From Chloroflexi bacterium AL-N1 (GTDB lineage: Bacteria; Chloroflexota; Chloroflexia; Chloroflexales; Roseiflexaceae): a DNA stretch of 64,000 nt. Under the pieces are notes generated by a model that saw only the letters and a program-made list of their open reading frames with translations, did no database searches and was not told where the DNA came from. The stretch lies in contig WYDT01000009.1 of the NCBI GenBank assembly GCA_013122435.1, positions 62,001 through 126,000 of the forward strand. The letters run 5' to 3'. Positions 46,911 through 55,906 of this stretch are shown here, piece by piece. Numbering within the stretch: the first letter of the stretch is position 1; each line of letters starts with the position of its first letter. The position numbers and the translations under genes are program-made.

Positions 46911-47543
46911 TTATGCGTCATCGTGATCGGGAACGATGATCTGAGCCCGGCCTGCTGTTAGTTCTCGAATGGCGTGACTAAATGCGTCTAGCTCTATAAG
47001 CGGTAGTGCCAGATCAATCGTCACATCGGTGGTGAAGTCTTCCGTTTCTACGACACCCATATGTGCTTCTATGAGTCGTTGAACGGGTTCATAGGCTGCG
47101 TATGGCACAGTAAAGAGGATTGTGCGGCGCTCAATTTTCTGCTCACGCGGCACAATAGCCAGCACCTCTTTTGCGGCTTCACTATAGGCGTGAACCAAGC
47201 CGCCCGTTCCGAGCAATGTGCCGCCGAAATAGCGTGTAACAACCACAGCCACATCGCCTAACCCACTACCGCGCACGACGGAGAGCACTGGCCGTCCCGC
47301 CGTCCCGGATGGCTCACCATCGTCGCTCATTCCCTGAGTTGTGCTGGCACCATGGCCGATGCTATACGCATAGACGTGGTGTGTTGCATCAGGCATTTCT
47401 GCTCGAATGCTGGCAATAAAAGCTTTGGCCTCCTCAACGGTTGTGGTGGGGGCTACGTTGCCAATAAACCGCGAATTAACGACACGTATTTCAATACGGG
47501 CGTGATTCGCTGGGACAAACATACCATGTTGTGATTCGGCCAT
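46911..47543 (-). CDS. YigZ/IMPACT-family protein
   Basis: The 210-residue protein has the IMPACT/YigZ N-terminal domain (NSRFIGNVAPTTTVEEAKAFI, THHVYAY, SDDGEPSGTAGRPVL, VVVTRYFGGTLLGTGGL) and a C-terminal ferredoxin-like domain. The family is implicated in translation regulation. ATG 47543 has GGAG five bases upstream. It is convergent and directly abutting with the cysteine desulfurase gene and lies 51 bp after the YgjP-like gene. Confidence 0.92.
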   Translation of the reverse strand: MAESQHGMFVPANHARIEIRVVNSRFIGNVAPTTTVEEAKAFIASIRAEMPDATHHVYAYSIGHGASTTQGMSDDGEPSGTAGRPVLSVVRGSGLGDVAVVVTRYFGGTLLGTGGLVHAYSEAAKEVLAIVPREQKIERRTILFTVPYAAYEPVQRLIEAHMGVVETEDFTTDVTIDLALPLIELDAFSHAIRELTAGRAQIIVPDHDDA

Positions 47544-47594
47544 CACTGCTCCGTGAAATTCAACAGAGATGATATTCTCCCCATATCGATAGCA

Positions 47595-48197
47595 TCACTC
47601 CTGTGTGTCATTGCTGCTATCCATTCCCATCAGCAGGGTACGTTCAACAGGTGGTATCGTAGGCCAGTGATGACTGAGCCAACTTACTCCTGCAAGAAAG
47701 GCCTGTGCCTGATCGGTTTTGGGACAGACCTGGCGTAGTAGAGACCAGAAGGCTGGTGAATGATCAGGATGTTCAACGTGGGCGAGTTCGTGAGCAACGA
47801 CGGCTTCGAGTACCCAGCGTGGCATCTCACGAAGTGCAGCGTGTAACCTGATGGTCTGTGTCTTGGTGCTGTAGCTACCCCAACGTCCCTGTTGTGTCGT
47901 TACAAATTGTACGCTGGCCACCTGTGGGGGATTCGCGAACCGTGCCGCAATCTTATTTGCAAGTGCTAGTGCATCTTCTTCAGCATTCACCTGACGGGCG
48001 CGTGCACGACGTACCAGGCGACGTGCCAGGACGGGTATAACGCTATCCAGAACACGTTGTGAGACATTGGTTGGTGCGCTTACCGAGAGCGTTGTATCAC
48101 GTAAGCGAGCGTTGATATTTTTGACGGACTTTCGTTCTACCACGAGGGCTAATTCAATACCATCTATTGTTATAGTTTGTGAATGATTGTCTGGCAT
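47595..48197 (-). CDS. YgjP-like (DUF45) zinc metallopeptidase
   Basis: The 200-residue soluble protein has the zinc motif VVAHELAHVEHPDHSPAFW typical of YgjP/SprT-like M48-type peptidases, preceded by RWGSYSTKTQTIRLH. ATG 48197 has AAGGAAA upstream; the longer frame to 48221 is less likely. It lies between HIT and YigZ genes on one strand. The substrate is unknown. Confidence 0.9.
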   Translation of the reverse strand: MPDNHSQTITIDGIELALVVERKSVKNINARLRDTTLSVSAPTNVSQRVLDSVIPVLARRLVRRARARQVNAEEDALALANKIAARFANPPQVASVQFVTTQQGRWGSYSTKTQTIRLHAALREMPRWVLEAVVAHELAHVEHPDHSPAFWSLLRQVCPKTDQAQAFLAGVSWLSHHWPTIPPVERTLLMGMDSSNDTQE

Positions 48198-48272
48198 TGG
48201 GTTTCCTTTGAGTAGGAACAAAACAACACGTACACAAGTGAGTGATTGTAGTGAATGTTCTATACCGTAGGC

Positions 48273-48779
48273 TTATTGTACTGTATTAGCTAAATCATCA
48301 AAGTGTGGTTTGAGTTTTCGATAGCTCTGGTCAAGCGCTTCAGGGATAAGTTTGGTGCCACCAACAATCGGCATAAAATTTGTATCACCATTCCAGCGAG
48401 GAACGATGTGCATATGTAGGTGTTCGTCAATTCCGGCACCGGCAGTACGACCCAGGTTCATGCCGGTGTTAAATCCATGTGGCGCAAATGTTTGTTCGAG
48501 AATAGGAATACATCTACGGGTCAAGTCAAATAATTCCTGAGCGATGGCTGAGTCGAGACCCGGTAAGTCAGCCGTATGTTCGTATGGGACAACCATCAGA
48601 TGTCCGGTGTTATACGGATACAGGTTCATAATGACATAACACGAATGGCCTTGAAATAGGACGAGATTGTCTTCTGAAGGCGCTTCCCTGCCTTTCGCGC
48701 AAAGAATACACCCCTCATCTTGTTCAGTGTCTGATCGTTTGATATATGCCATGCGCCATGGGGTAAACTTAACTTCCAT
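48273..48779 (-). CDS. HIT-family nucleotide hydrolase/phosphorylase-like protein
   Basis: A 168-residue HIT protein with the nucleotide-binding histidine triad HLHMHIVPRW, a CILC pair near the N-terminus and YPYNTGHLMVVPYEH. It resembles Ap4A-type HIT proteins. Start at ATG 48779, GGTGAT seven bases upstream. First gene of a likely HIT, YgjP, YigZ operon with an extended -10 promoter upstream. Confidence 0.92.
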   Translation of the reverse strand: MEVKFTPWRMAYIKRSDTEQDEGCILCAKGREAPSEDNLVLFQGHSCYVIMNLYPYNTGHLMVVPYEHTADLPGLDSAIAQELFDLTRRCIPILEQTFAPHGFNTGMNLGRTAGAGIDEHLHMHIVPRWNGDTNFMPIVGGTKLIPEALDQSYRKLKPHFDDLANTVQ

Positions 48780-48862
48780 GTTTATAATCACCACATCCTT
48801 ATTCTGGTCAATCAGCCTGATAGTGAACTAAAAGCGCATTCAGGCTTTCAAACATGTCGCAC

Positions 48863-48871
48863 ATGATACCA
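48863..48871 (-). promoter_or_regulatory. Extended -10 promoter of the HIT gene
   Basis: Minus strand TGG followed by TATCAT, no clear -35. The 345-bp divergent gap 48780-49124 otherwise shows no gene. Confidence 0.5.
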
Positions 48872-49074
48872 CGCTACAAAATGATGAGCAGATGATATGC
48901 TGTTGATTGCACAATGTCGATTTGAATGATACGGTAGAGTATTTTCTGGTTCGAGTCTTTGATAACGATATCTGGGCTATTGTATTGCATTTTTGTGATG
49001 CTACCAGTGGTGTTTGATGTTACAGAGACTCATCTTTATTCTCTTGATACATAACATCTGGATGGAGGATGCTG

Positions 49075-49083
49075 TGGTATGAT
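49075..49083 (+). promoter_or_regulatory. Extended -10 promoter of the ThuA-like gene
   Basis: TGG followed by TATGAT, giving a leader of about 35 nt to ATG 49125. Confidence 0.5.
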
Positions 49084-49124
49084 GCAGATAAATACGCTCT
49101 TTATAACCACACAGAGGTGGTGTT

Positions 49125-49769
49125 ATGAAATCAGCACTTATCGTTTGGGGTGGCTGGGAAGGCCATGAGCCAGAACAGTCTGCCAATGTGTTCGCTGCGT
49201 GTCTGCGTAAAGAGGGTTTTACCGTGGAACTGTCTGACACACTTGACAGTTACCTTGCTACGGATAAACTCCATTTACTTGATCTTATTGTCCCAGCATG
49301 GACGATGGGGACCATCACACCAGAACAGGAACAGGGATTGCTTGATGCCATTGCCAGTGGCGTGGGTGTGGCTGGATGGCATGGCTGTATGGGTGATTCC
49401 TTCCGTAACAATACCAACTACCAATTTATGGTGGGGGGGCAATGGGTCGCACATCCTGGCAATATTATCGATTACAAGGTCAATATCACGAATCACGACC
49501 ATCCTATTACTGCTGGACTATCGGATTTTATGATGCACTCTGAGCAATATTACATGCATGTCGATCCATCGAATCAGGTATTAGCGACAACAACATTTAG
49601 TGATGAGCATACTGCGTGGGTCGAAGGGTGTGTGATGCCGGTTGTGTGGACGCGCATGTGGGGCAAGGGACGTGTCTCCTACTGCTCACTTGGTCATGTC
49701 GCGGCAGACTTTGATGTGCCGGAAGCACGCGAAATGGTACGGCGTGGTATGCTCTGGGCCAGTCGCTAA
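49125..49769 (+). CDS. ThuA-like domain protein
   Basis: The 214-residue protein matches the ThuA/glutamine-amidotransferase-like fold: [19 protein letters not shown] at the start, [57 protein letters not shown]. ThuA proteins are linked to trehalose and other sugar use, but this one has no sugar operon beside it. AGAGGTGG lies before the ATG, and a terminator follows. Confidence 0.88.
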   Translation: MKSALIVWGGWEGHEPEQSANVFAACLRKEGFTVELSDTLDSYLATDKLHLLDLIVPAWTMGTITPEQEQGLLDAIASGVGVAGWHGCMGDSFRNNTNYQFMVGGQWVAHPGNIIDYKVNITNHDHPITAGLSDFMMHSEQYYMHVDPSNQVLATTTFSDEHTAWVEGCVMPVVWTRMWGKGRVSYCSLGHVAADFDVPEAREMVRRGMLWASR

Positions 49770-49808
49770 AGCCTGTGTGTGCGCATTAACATATTGTTTG
49801 ATCCATGC

Positions 49809-49841
49809 AAAACGGGAGCCTACACTGATGGCTCCCGTTTT
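49809..49841. terminator. Bidirectional Rho-independent terminator
   Basis: A perfect 12-bp stem AAAACGGGAGCC / GGCTCCCGTTTT with a 9-base loop and T-runs on both strands, between the convergent ThuA-like gene and trxB. Confidence 0.93.
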
Positions 49842-49866
49842 ATAGTTGATGCTATTCGTTGTATAT

Positions 49867-50838
49867 CTATGCGGTTGAAGGAACTACCTCTTCCTGGGTC
49901 TTTTGCGGCACATGTTCTTCGGCGTCAAGGAACCAGGTAACCTCCATCGCTGCTTTACAGCCATCGCCTGCTGCTGTAACAGCCTGACGATAGATCTGAT
50001 CAACGACATCACCAGCAGCGTAGACACCAGGGATGTTTGTGCGGGTGCGTTCGTCGGCTAGGATGTACCCACCATCATCCATATCGATATGACCAGTGAA
50101 TACTTGGGTGTTTGGTATATGGCCAATATAAGGGAAAACACCATCTGTTTCCAGTATGCTTTCCTCATCTGTGTTAAGATTCTTGATCCGCACACCAGCT
50201 ACTTTATCGTCTCCCAGTACTTCAGTGACGACTGAGTCGTAGACAAAGCGCACCTTTGGATTAGCAAATGCCCGTTCCTGTAGGATCGGATCGGCACGCA
50301 ATTTATCGCGTCGATGGATGATGACAAGCTCATCAACGAAGCGGGTCAAGAAGAGCCCCTCATCTAATGCGCTATCGCCGCCGCCAACCACAACGACACG
50401 CTTGTTACGGAAGAAAAAGCCATCACAGGTGGCACAGTATGAGACGCCGCGGTTAGCTAGCTCTTCTTCGCCTGGTACACCAAGTTTGCGGGGTGAGGCG
50501 CCCGTCGAAAGAATAACGGTGTCTGCTGTGACCTGTTCGCCACCATCAGTAGTCAGCGTAAAGGGACGGTGTGAAAAATCTACTGACTCGATCAGTGCAT
50601 CCATGTATTTGGTGCCAAAGCGTGCAGCCTGCTCTTCCATTTTTTGTGCTAACTCAAACCCACCAACCGACTCAGGAAACCCTGGATAGTTTTCCACTTC
50701 GCTGGTCGTGGCAATAAGGCCACCTGGCTGAAGACCGCGAATAACAAGTGGCTCAAGATTTGCCCGCGCTGCGTAGAGCGCTGCAGTCAAACCTGCTGGC
50801 CCTGATCCAATAATTACGATTTTGCTATGCATATGCAC
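49867..50838 (-). CDS. trxB: Thioredoxin-disulfide reductase
   Basis: This FAD enzyme uses NADPH to reduce thioredoxin. It has FAD motif IIGSGPAGLTAALYAAR, redox pair CATC (C135, C138), NADPH motif VVGGGDSALDEG and C-terminal GVYAAGDVVDQIYRQAVTAAGDGCKAA. Length (323 aa) is normal. GAGGAG seven bases before ATG 50838. No thioredoxin gene is adjacent. Confidence 0.95.
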   Translation of the reverse strand: MHMHSKIVIIGSGPAGLTAALYAARANLEPLVIRGLQPGGLIATTSEVENYPGFPESVGGFELAQKMEEQAARFGTKYMDALIESVDFSHRPFTLTTDGGEQVTADTVILSTGASPRKLGVPGEEELANRGVSYCATCDGFFFRNKRVVVVGGGDSALDEGLFLTRFVDELVIIHRRDKLRADPILQERAFANPKVRFVYDSVVTEVLGDDKVAGVRIKNLNTDEESILETDGVFPYIGHIPNTQVFTGHIDMDDGGYILADERTRTNIPGVYAAGDVVDQIYRQAVTAAGDGCKAAMEVTWFLDAEEHVPQKTQEEVVPSTA

Positions 50839-50910
50839 GTGCTCCTCTATTGTTGATTAAGCATTATCTGTGCGATACTACGTAGTGAGAATTATTTTTC
50901 ATACCTGATC

Positions 50911-50919
50911 ATGATAGCA
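50911..50919 (-). promoter_or_regulatory. Extended -10 promoter of trxB
   Basis: Minus strand TGC followed by TATCAT; predicted leader ~65 nt. Confidence 0.5.
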
Positions 50920-50949
50920 CAAACTTTTATTTCGCGATGTATTCCAGAT

Positions 50950-50964
50950 TACCCCCCAGGGGTA
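50950..50964. promoter_or_regulatory. Short inverted repeat between divergent trxB and lamin-tail genes
   Basis: TACCCC, 3 bases, GGGGTA: a perfect 6-bp inverted repeat in the divergent promoter region. Possible operator. Confidence 0.35.
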
Positions 50965-51013
50965 TAGCCCTCTGTATTTGTACATACGATTAATGTGGTA
51001 TGGAGCCATTGCT

Positions 51014-51856
51014 ATGAACTTTCGTTTCACCCTCTGGTCGTCTGCCCTGCTGTTGTTTATGCTGCTACTTGATGTCACAATCATATCTGGCAAAAGGTCC
51101 ACAGCAACAATGCACATCAATGAGTTTATGCCTAACCCAGAGTCTGGTAACGAATGGGTTGAACTTTATAATCCAAACCCTTTTGATGTTGATCTATCAG
51201 GTTGGACATTACATGATAATACTACAGAAGGCAACCATACGGCTATTGATGCTGGCGTCATTGTCCCGGCACATAGTCTACTCGTTATTTCGTTAACATC
51301 AGCTATGCTCAACAACTCCAGCGCAGATGCCGTGCAATTACTCGATTTAGATGGCTATGTGGTGAGTTATCGTGGTTATGATCGTACGACAAAAGGTGCG
51401 AGTTATGCCTGTATACCAGATGGGAGTGACGATTGTGGTTTTGAGGGATTGCCGACGGCGGGCATGTGGAATCAAGCGCAAGCCCCAACAACGATATCTC
51501 CTGAAGAGACAGTAACTGCTATTGCAACTGCGACGTTAATACCCTCACCAACGGAAACAACGCCAACCAACACTGCAACAGTACTGCCAACGTCCACGCC
51601 CTATCCACAGGGTCTTATCATCAACGAATTTATGCCGGCACCTGAACAGGGCAGTGAGTGGGTCGAGTTATACAATAGTGCTTCAACGAGTGCGATTATA
51701 TCAGGATGGTTGATCGACGATGGTTCGGGAGGTCAATCGCCGTATGTCTTACCTGAAGGAAGTTACATAGAACCGGGTGGTTTTTTAGTCGTTGAGCTGT
51801 CATCAAATATCCTGAATAATAGTGGTGATGTGGTACAGTTGCTTCGCCCAGATTAA
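51014..51856 (+). CDS. Secreted lamin-tail-domain protein, N-terminal part (ends at an in-frame TAA)
   Basis: From ATG 51014 (GGAG eight bases upstream) a signal-peptide-like hydrophobic segment leads into a lamin-tail domain (HINEFMPNPESGNEWVELYN), a Thr/Pro-rich linker (PTETTPTNTATVLPTSTP) and most of a second such domain (IINEFMPAPEQGSEWVELYN to VVQLLRPD). A TAA at 51854-51856 then stops it, exactly where the other repeats have RPDG-xVxDE. The same frame continues at once with VVVDEINYG, so this is the front of one interrupted gene. Lamin-tail domains are beta-sandwich modules of secreted or surface proteins. Confidence 0.75.
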   Translation: MNFRFTLWSSALLLFMLLLDVTIISGKRSTATMHINEFMPNPESGNEWVELYNPNPFDVDLSGWTLHDNTTEGNHTAIDAGVIVPAHSLLVISLTSAMLNNSSADAVQLLDLDGYVVSYRGYDRTTKGASYACIPDGSDDCGFEGLPTAGMWNQAQAPTTISPEETVTAIATATLIPSPTETTPTNTATVLPTSTPYPQGLIINEFMPAPEQGSEWVELYNSASTSAIISGWLIDDGSGGQSPYVLPEGSYIEPGGFLVVELSSNILNNSGDVVQLLRPD

Positions 51857-53425
51857 GTGGTAGTCGACGAGATAAACTATGGGCGAGCAGTGTCGGGTTT
51901 GAGCTATTGTCGTATTGACTATGGGATCTCGTGGTATTTTGGATCGGCATCACCAGGTGGGGCCAACCCACGCCCAATTACACCGACCGCCACATCCACG
52001 CCAACGTTAACACCGAGTAAAACGCCCAGCCCCACGAAGACCTCAACACCAACGAAGACGCCTAGTCCCACCAAAACACCCACAGCAACACGGACACCCA
52101 CAGCAACACGGACACCCACAGCAACACGGACACCCACATTGACCGCGCTAAGTGTTGTCGGAACAGAGCAACACGCATATGCAACCGGCATCATCTTAAA
52201 TGAATTTCTCGCGAATCCAGGTGAACTCTATGAACAGGAGTGGGTCGAACTTTACAACGAGACCAGCAACACGGTTGACCTTGCTGGGTGGAAGCTAGAC
52301 GATGGTGATGGTGGTGGTTCACCTTACACGATGCCATTTGGGACAACGATTGACTCAAAAGCGTACCTTATGATCTATCTGCCAGGCGCTTTGCTCAACA
52401 ATGGTGGCGATAGTGTGCGCCTCATTCGACCTGATGGCCTGGTGATCGATGAGACCAGTTATGATACCTCTACGGCTGATATAAGCCGTAGTCGCTCTAC
52501 CGATGGCTCGTGGTATGACAGCACCACCTCACCTGGTGGTGCCAATATCCCCGCAAACACACAAAGTGTTGATGATGTTGCTGAAGTATCGGAGGAGTAT
52601 CTTAGCGCGGTTAACGAAAGAAACACATCAGTTGATCAAATGCAGGTTTCTATCCTGATTAATGAGTTTTTACCAGCACCAGGGGATGTGTTTAATGCAG
52701 AGTGGATCGAAGTGATAAATACTGGTGATGTGGCAATAGATATTGGTGGTTGGTCTATCGATGATGGTGCAAGCGGTGGAGCGCCTTATACGTTACCATC
52801 GGATAGTATTGTACCAGCACATGGTTTGTTAACCTTCACCCTATCGTATGCATTGTTTAACAATGGTGGTGATGAGATTCGTCTAATCGATGCTAATGGC
52901 GTAGTGGTAGATACATTTAGTTACACAGAGAGTATAAGGGATATCAGCTATTGTCGATATCCTGAGAATGTGTGGGTACAGGGATGTAATCCTTCACCAG
53001 GAGAAGCCAATCGCCCTCTCGTGAGCATAGGAGCAGTGGGTGATGATGCATTTGTTGTTGATGCAGAGTCTGCTCCTGTGGTGTTGCGTGAATTAGATGG
53101 TGTTTCATCACCAGACCTGCCCCGTCCTACACCACGTATGCCGTTATCGGTGTTTGGTCAACTGCCAGGATCTGCACCATACATTATGGCCACACCAGGA
53201 ACACTCTATACTGGCCCAACGCAGGATGATCCTGCGGTAGATATTGTGCCGTCTCCAACTAAGCCAGTGGAATTAAGCGTGTCAGCTGCAATGCCCACGC
53301 CAGAACAACAATCCTCCAATGTTTTGGTAGATATTTTAGCATTGGGATGTGTTTGTTTCGGTATCGCAATGGGGGTTACGTATTATCGTAAAGTACAACC
53401 TGACCCTGATGTAGCAGATGATTAA
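51857..53425 (+). CDS. Lamin-tail-domain surface protein, C-terminal part after the in-frame stop
   Basis: This is the same reading frame continued after the TAA; it begins mid-domain with VVVDEINYG. It finishes the second lamin-tail domain, then has a Thr/Pro linker with TPTATR repeats, a third domain (ILNEFLANPGELYEQEWVELYN), a fourth (LINEFLPAPGDVFNAEWIEVIN), a Pro/Thr-rich stalk and one membrane helix near the C-terminus (LVDILALGCVCFGIAMGVTYY). It has no signal peptide or ribosome site of its own. It is expressed only if the stop is read through, if it is a sequencing error, or by re-initiation. Otherwise it is a pseudogene fragment. Confidence 0.7.
   Translation: MVVDEINYGRAVSGLSYCRIDYGISWYFGSASPGGANPRPITPTATSTPTLTPSKTPSPTKTSTPTKTPSPTKTPTATRTPTATRTPTATRTPTLTALSVVGTEQHAYATGIILNEFLANPGELYEQEWVELYNETSNTVDLAGWKLDDGDGGGSPYTMPFGTTIDSKAYLMIYLPGALLNNGGDSVRLIRPDGLVIDETSYDTSTADISRSRSTDGSWYDSTTSPGGANIPANTQSVDDVAEVSEEYLSAVNERNTSVDQMQVSILINEFLPAPGDVFNAEWIEVINTGDVAIDIGGWSIDDGASGGAPYTLPSDSIVPAHGLLTFTLSYALFNNGGDEIRLIDANGVVVDTFSYTESIRDISYCRYPENVWVQGCNPSPGEANRPLVSIGAVGDDAFVVDAESAPVVLRELDGVSSPDLPRPTPRMPLSVFGQLPGSAPYIMATPGTLYTGPTQDDPAVDIVPSPTKPVELSVSAAMPTPEQQSSNVLVDILALGCVCFGIAMGVTYYRKVQPDPDVADD
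52076..52138 (+). repeat. 18-bp tandem repeat, 3.5 copies, in the Thr/Pro linker
   Basis: The unit ACACCCACAGCAACACGG is repeated three times exactly with a partial fourth. Each unit encodes six residues (TPTATR register), so copy-number change stays in frame. Confidence 0.95.
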
Positions 53426-53477
53426 TGGTCCATTAGTGGCGTGAGCCGCCAGTACCATGTGGTTACTTTTCAGAGTA

Positions 53478-53486
53478 TGCTATAAT
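53478..53486 (+). promoter_or_regulatory. Extended -10 promoter of the ROK gene
   Basis: TGC directly before a perfect TATAAT; no -35 match. Leader about 50 nt. Confidence 0.6.
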
Positions 53487-53542
53487 GCCATATATCCACC
53501 CAACATACCTCCTTGCAAGTTGTAGACACAAAGGAGCCCTCT

Positions 53543-54517
53543 ATGAGTAATCCGCAAGCTATGGTGGAAGAGCGATTATCCCATAATAAATGGGGTATCC
53601 TAGGTTCGCAAGGCTACATTTTAGGCCTTGATATTGGTAGTTATGGCCTACGAGCAGCTTTAATAGATTTACAAAAGCATACCTATGCCAGTATGCACCG
53701 TGAAGTTTCGTCTGATCAGGCCGAAGTGCTTGTGTCAGGCATGATAGATTTGGCACGTGAGCTGTTAGCTGAACATCATGTGGATCTGAACCGCCTGGTG
53801 CGGGTGGGTGTTGGGTTTGGTGGGCCTGTTGATGTGCGGCGTGGTGTGGTGTTGTTATCACCGCGTTTGGCAGGGTGGGAACAATTTCCACTACGTGAGC
53901 GTATCGAAGCAGCTTTTGGCGCTGACACATTGGTGGATAATGATGCAAACCTGATCGCTTTAGCTGAAGCCACTTTTGGCGTGGGCCGTGATGTGCAAAA
54001 TCTCTTTTATCTGCATCTCAGTAGCGGTGTTGGTGGCGGTCTGGTTATTAATGGTCGATTGTACCATGGTGCCACGGCGACTGCAGGTGAGATAGGACAT
54101 GCACTTATTGCCCCCATTGATCGGCTGCATGGAGAGCAATCGCCAGTAACCCTTGAGCAACGTGTATCAATTCGTGGTCTGCTTCAGCGTGCGGATGCGC
54201 TGGGATTGCAAACAGATAGCCTGAAGGACATTTTTAGCGATAATTCCATTGGGCAACAGGTGATTGCGGAAACAACAGATGTCCTTGCCGCACGTCTGTC
54301 TCAGATCACTGCCTTGATTGATCCAGAAATGATTGTTCTCGGAGGAATTGTGGTGCGGATCGGTGGCGATTCTTTCATTAGTTCGATTACCAGTCACATG
54401 CACGACTATATGGTGTGGGAAGTCGAACGTTCGACACCATTGGTTTCATCTATGCTGGGTTTTGATAGTGTAGCTATTGGAGGCGTCGCACTTGCTTTAG
54501 AAAGTATGAATGAATAA
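53543..54517 (+). CDS. ROK-family sugar kinase/regulator-like protein
   Basis: The protein (324 residues from ATG 53543, with AAAGGAG upstream) has the ROK/actin-fold ATPase motifs: LGLDIGSYGLRAALIDL, VDNDANLIALAEATFG, HLSSGVGGGLVINGRL and TAGEIGH. The zinc motif CxCGxxGC that usually follows EIGH is missing; the sequence continues IAPIDRLHGEQSP. There is no N-terminal helix-turn-helix, so a glucokinase-like kinase is more likely than an NagC/XylR repressor. Sugar unknown. Confidence 0.83.
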   Translation: MSNPQAMVEERLSHNKWGILGSQGYILGLDIGSYGLRAALIDLQKHTYASMHREVSSDQAEVLVSGMIDLARELLAEHHVDLNRLVRVGVGFGGPVDVRRGVVLLSPRLAGWEQFPLRERIEAAFGADTLVDNDANLIALAEATFGVGRDVQNLFYLHLSSGVGGGLVINGRLYHGATATAGEIGHALIAPIDRLHGEQSPVTLEQRVSIRGLLQRADALGLQTDSLKDIFSDNSIGQQVIAETTDVLAARLSQITALIDPEMIVLGGIVVRIGGDSFISSITSHMHDYMVWEVERSTPLVSSMLGFDSVAIGGVALALESMNE

Positions 54518-54528
54518 CATTGATGTGC

Positions 54529-54542
54529 TGTTGTATACAACA
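54529..54542. other. Perfect 14-bp palindrome between convergent genes
   Basis: TGTTGTATACAACA in the 42-bp gap between the ROK gene and the DICT kinase. Too short and without T-run to be a confident terminator. Confidence 0.35.
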
Positions 54543-54559
54543 CTGGTGCTGGTTGAGAT

Positions 54560-55906
54560 TTATAAAGGTGGCTTGATCGGTAAAGTGAATGTGATCGTTG
54601 TGCCAATACCGAGCTGACTTACTGCACGAATCGAGCCACCATGCGCTTCTGCTACTAATCGGCAAAAATACAACCCCAATCCATTACCAACCTGACTATC
54701 ACCTGGTGCTCGGTAATAGCGGTCGAATATATGTGGTAATGCTACTGCGTCGATGCCCTGGCCATTATCTTGCATGCGTATTTCAATCATGTCTGCTGTG
54801 GGTGCCAACTCAACTTTCATGTCAATGTGTCCATTGCGGCTGGTGTATTTGATGGCATTACTGGTGAGATTCTGTACAACTCTGCCAAGCAATCCTTCAT
54901 CACCCCACACGATTGATATGCGTGGATCAATGTACATTTGAAGCTGGATATTCCGATCTGCGAGTAATGGCTGTAGAGTCTCCGTTGTTTCAGTTATGAG
55001 GGTGTTGGGTTGGAGTGGTTTCCACAGGATATTCATTTTCCCTACGGAGAGCTTATTGGTGTCGAGAATGAGTTGGACGAGATCTAAGAGATTGTCTGTT
55101 CCACGCTTTGCCATTGCTAGAAGGTGCTGGAATGTCGCATGGTTGAACTCTTCTTCATGTCGCAACAGTTCAAGCGCTAACGCGACACCTTGTAGTGGTG
55201 TACGCATGTCATGGACTAACGTGGCAGTCAGATCCTCACGCCAGTGCAGTTGATCGGTGAGCATCGCTGTGGTTTGATGTAATTTTTGATTAAGAGTTTC
55301 TTCAAAACGAATGATCTCACTCGTGAATTTGGTCATGATAATTGGGTCGGGCGCTTTGGGAGGATATGCGACACGAGCCTCTTGTAATGCTGCCAGTCGA
55401 TCTGGTCGATATTTTGCAACGACTCCTTCCAATAGTTCAACTACGCGATTAATAACCATTGGCTCAAAACTCCAGATGGTTTCAAATTGGCGCAATGCTT
55501 CTTCATGGACTGGAACTGCTCGATCTTGCCCACACAGCAACGCGGCAAATTGTGAACAAAGGATCAGGACAAACCACTCTTGTCGTAGGGGATCATCGCC
55601 ACTGAGGGTAACGTGTAATTCACTCGCATGACTTTCTGGTGGTAGCGTCCCCCCGGCAAAAATACACACCTGTTGAGCAACATTGGCTATGGCACGATAA
55701 CGCTCAGTCTCTTTGCGCCAATGTGACGACTCTTGAAACCCGGTGAAGAGGACCGCAGGCAGATTTTGGCTCAAGATGAGATCTTCCAGTGTATGTGAAA
55801 GATGCACAAGAGTTGCTTTAGTACACTGGATAGGGGTAAATACTTCACCAAGTTCTTCTTTGAGGAGACAAAACAGGGAAATGTTAACCGGTCCGGCAGA
55901 CGTCAT
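54560..55906 (-). CDS. DICT-domain sensor histidine kinase
   Basis: The 448-residue cytosolic protein has an N-terminal DICT domain (about 20-185: LPAVLFTGFQESS, VCIFAGGTLPPE), then a HisKA dimerisation domain with phospho-acceptor H232 in LVHDMRTPLQG, and a HATPase domain: N-box NLTSNAIKYTS, G1 DNGQGI, G2 GNGLGLYFC. It has no membrane helix and no neighbouring response regulator, so it is an orphan kinase. AAGGA nine bases before ATG 55906. It shares the DICT layout with the protein at 1290-2390. Confidence 0.9.
   Translation of the reverse strand: MTSAGPVNISLFCLLKEELGEVFTPIQCTKATLVHLSHTLEDLILSQNLPAVLFTGFQESSHWRKETERYRAIANVAQQVCIFAGGTLPPESHASELHVTLSGDDPLRQEWFVLILCSQFAALLCGQDRAVPVHEEALRQFETIWSFEPMVINRVVELLEGVVAKYRPDRLAALQEARVAYPPKAPDPIIMTKFTSEIIRFEETLNQKLHQTTAMLTDQLHWREDLTATLVHDMRTPLQGVALALELLRHEEEFNHATFQHLLAMAKRGTDNLLDLVQLILDTNKLSVGKMNILWKPLQPNTLITETTETLQPLLADRNIQLQMYIDPRISIVWGDEGLLGRVVQNLTSNAIKYTSRNGHIDMKVELAPTADMIEIRMQDNGQGIDAVALPHIFDRYYRAPGDSQVGNGLGLYFCRLVAEAHGGSIRAVSQLGIGTTITFTLPIKPPL

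Noticed and set aside
52076..52138. Tandem repeats as a possible CRISPR array
   Set aside because: The 18-bp units are directly adjacent with no spacers and encode in-frame TPTATR residues; no cas gene is present.
51919..52194. Minus-strand frame with VGV repeats
   Set aside because: Antisense of the Thr/Pro tandem repeat; the repeat itself produces the pattern.
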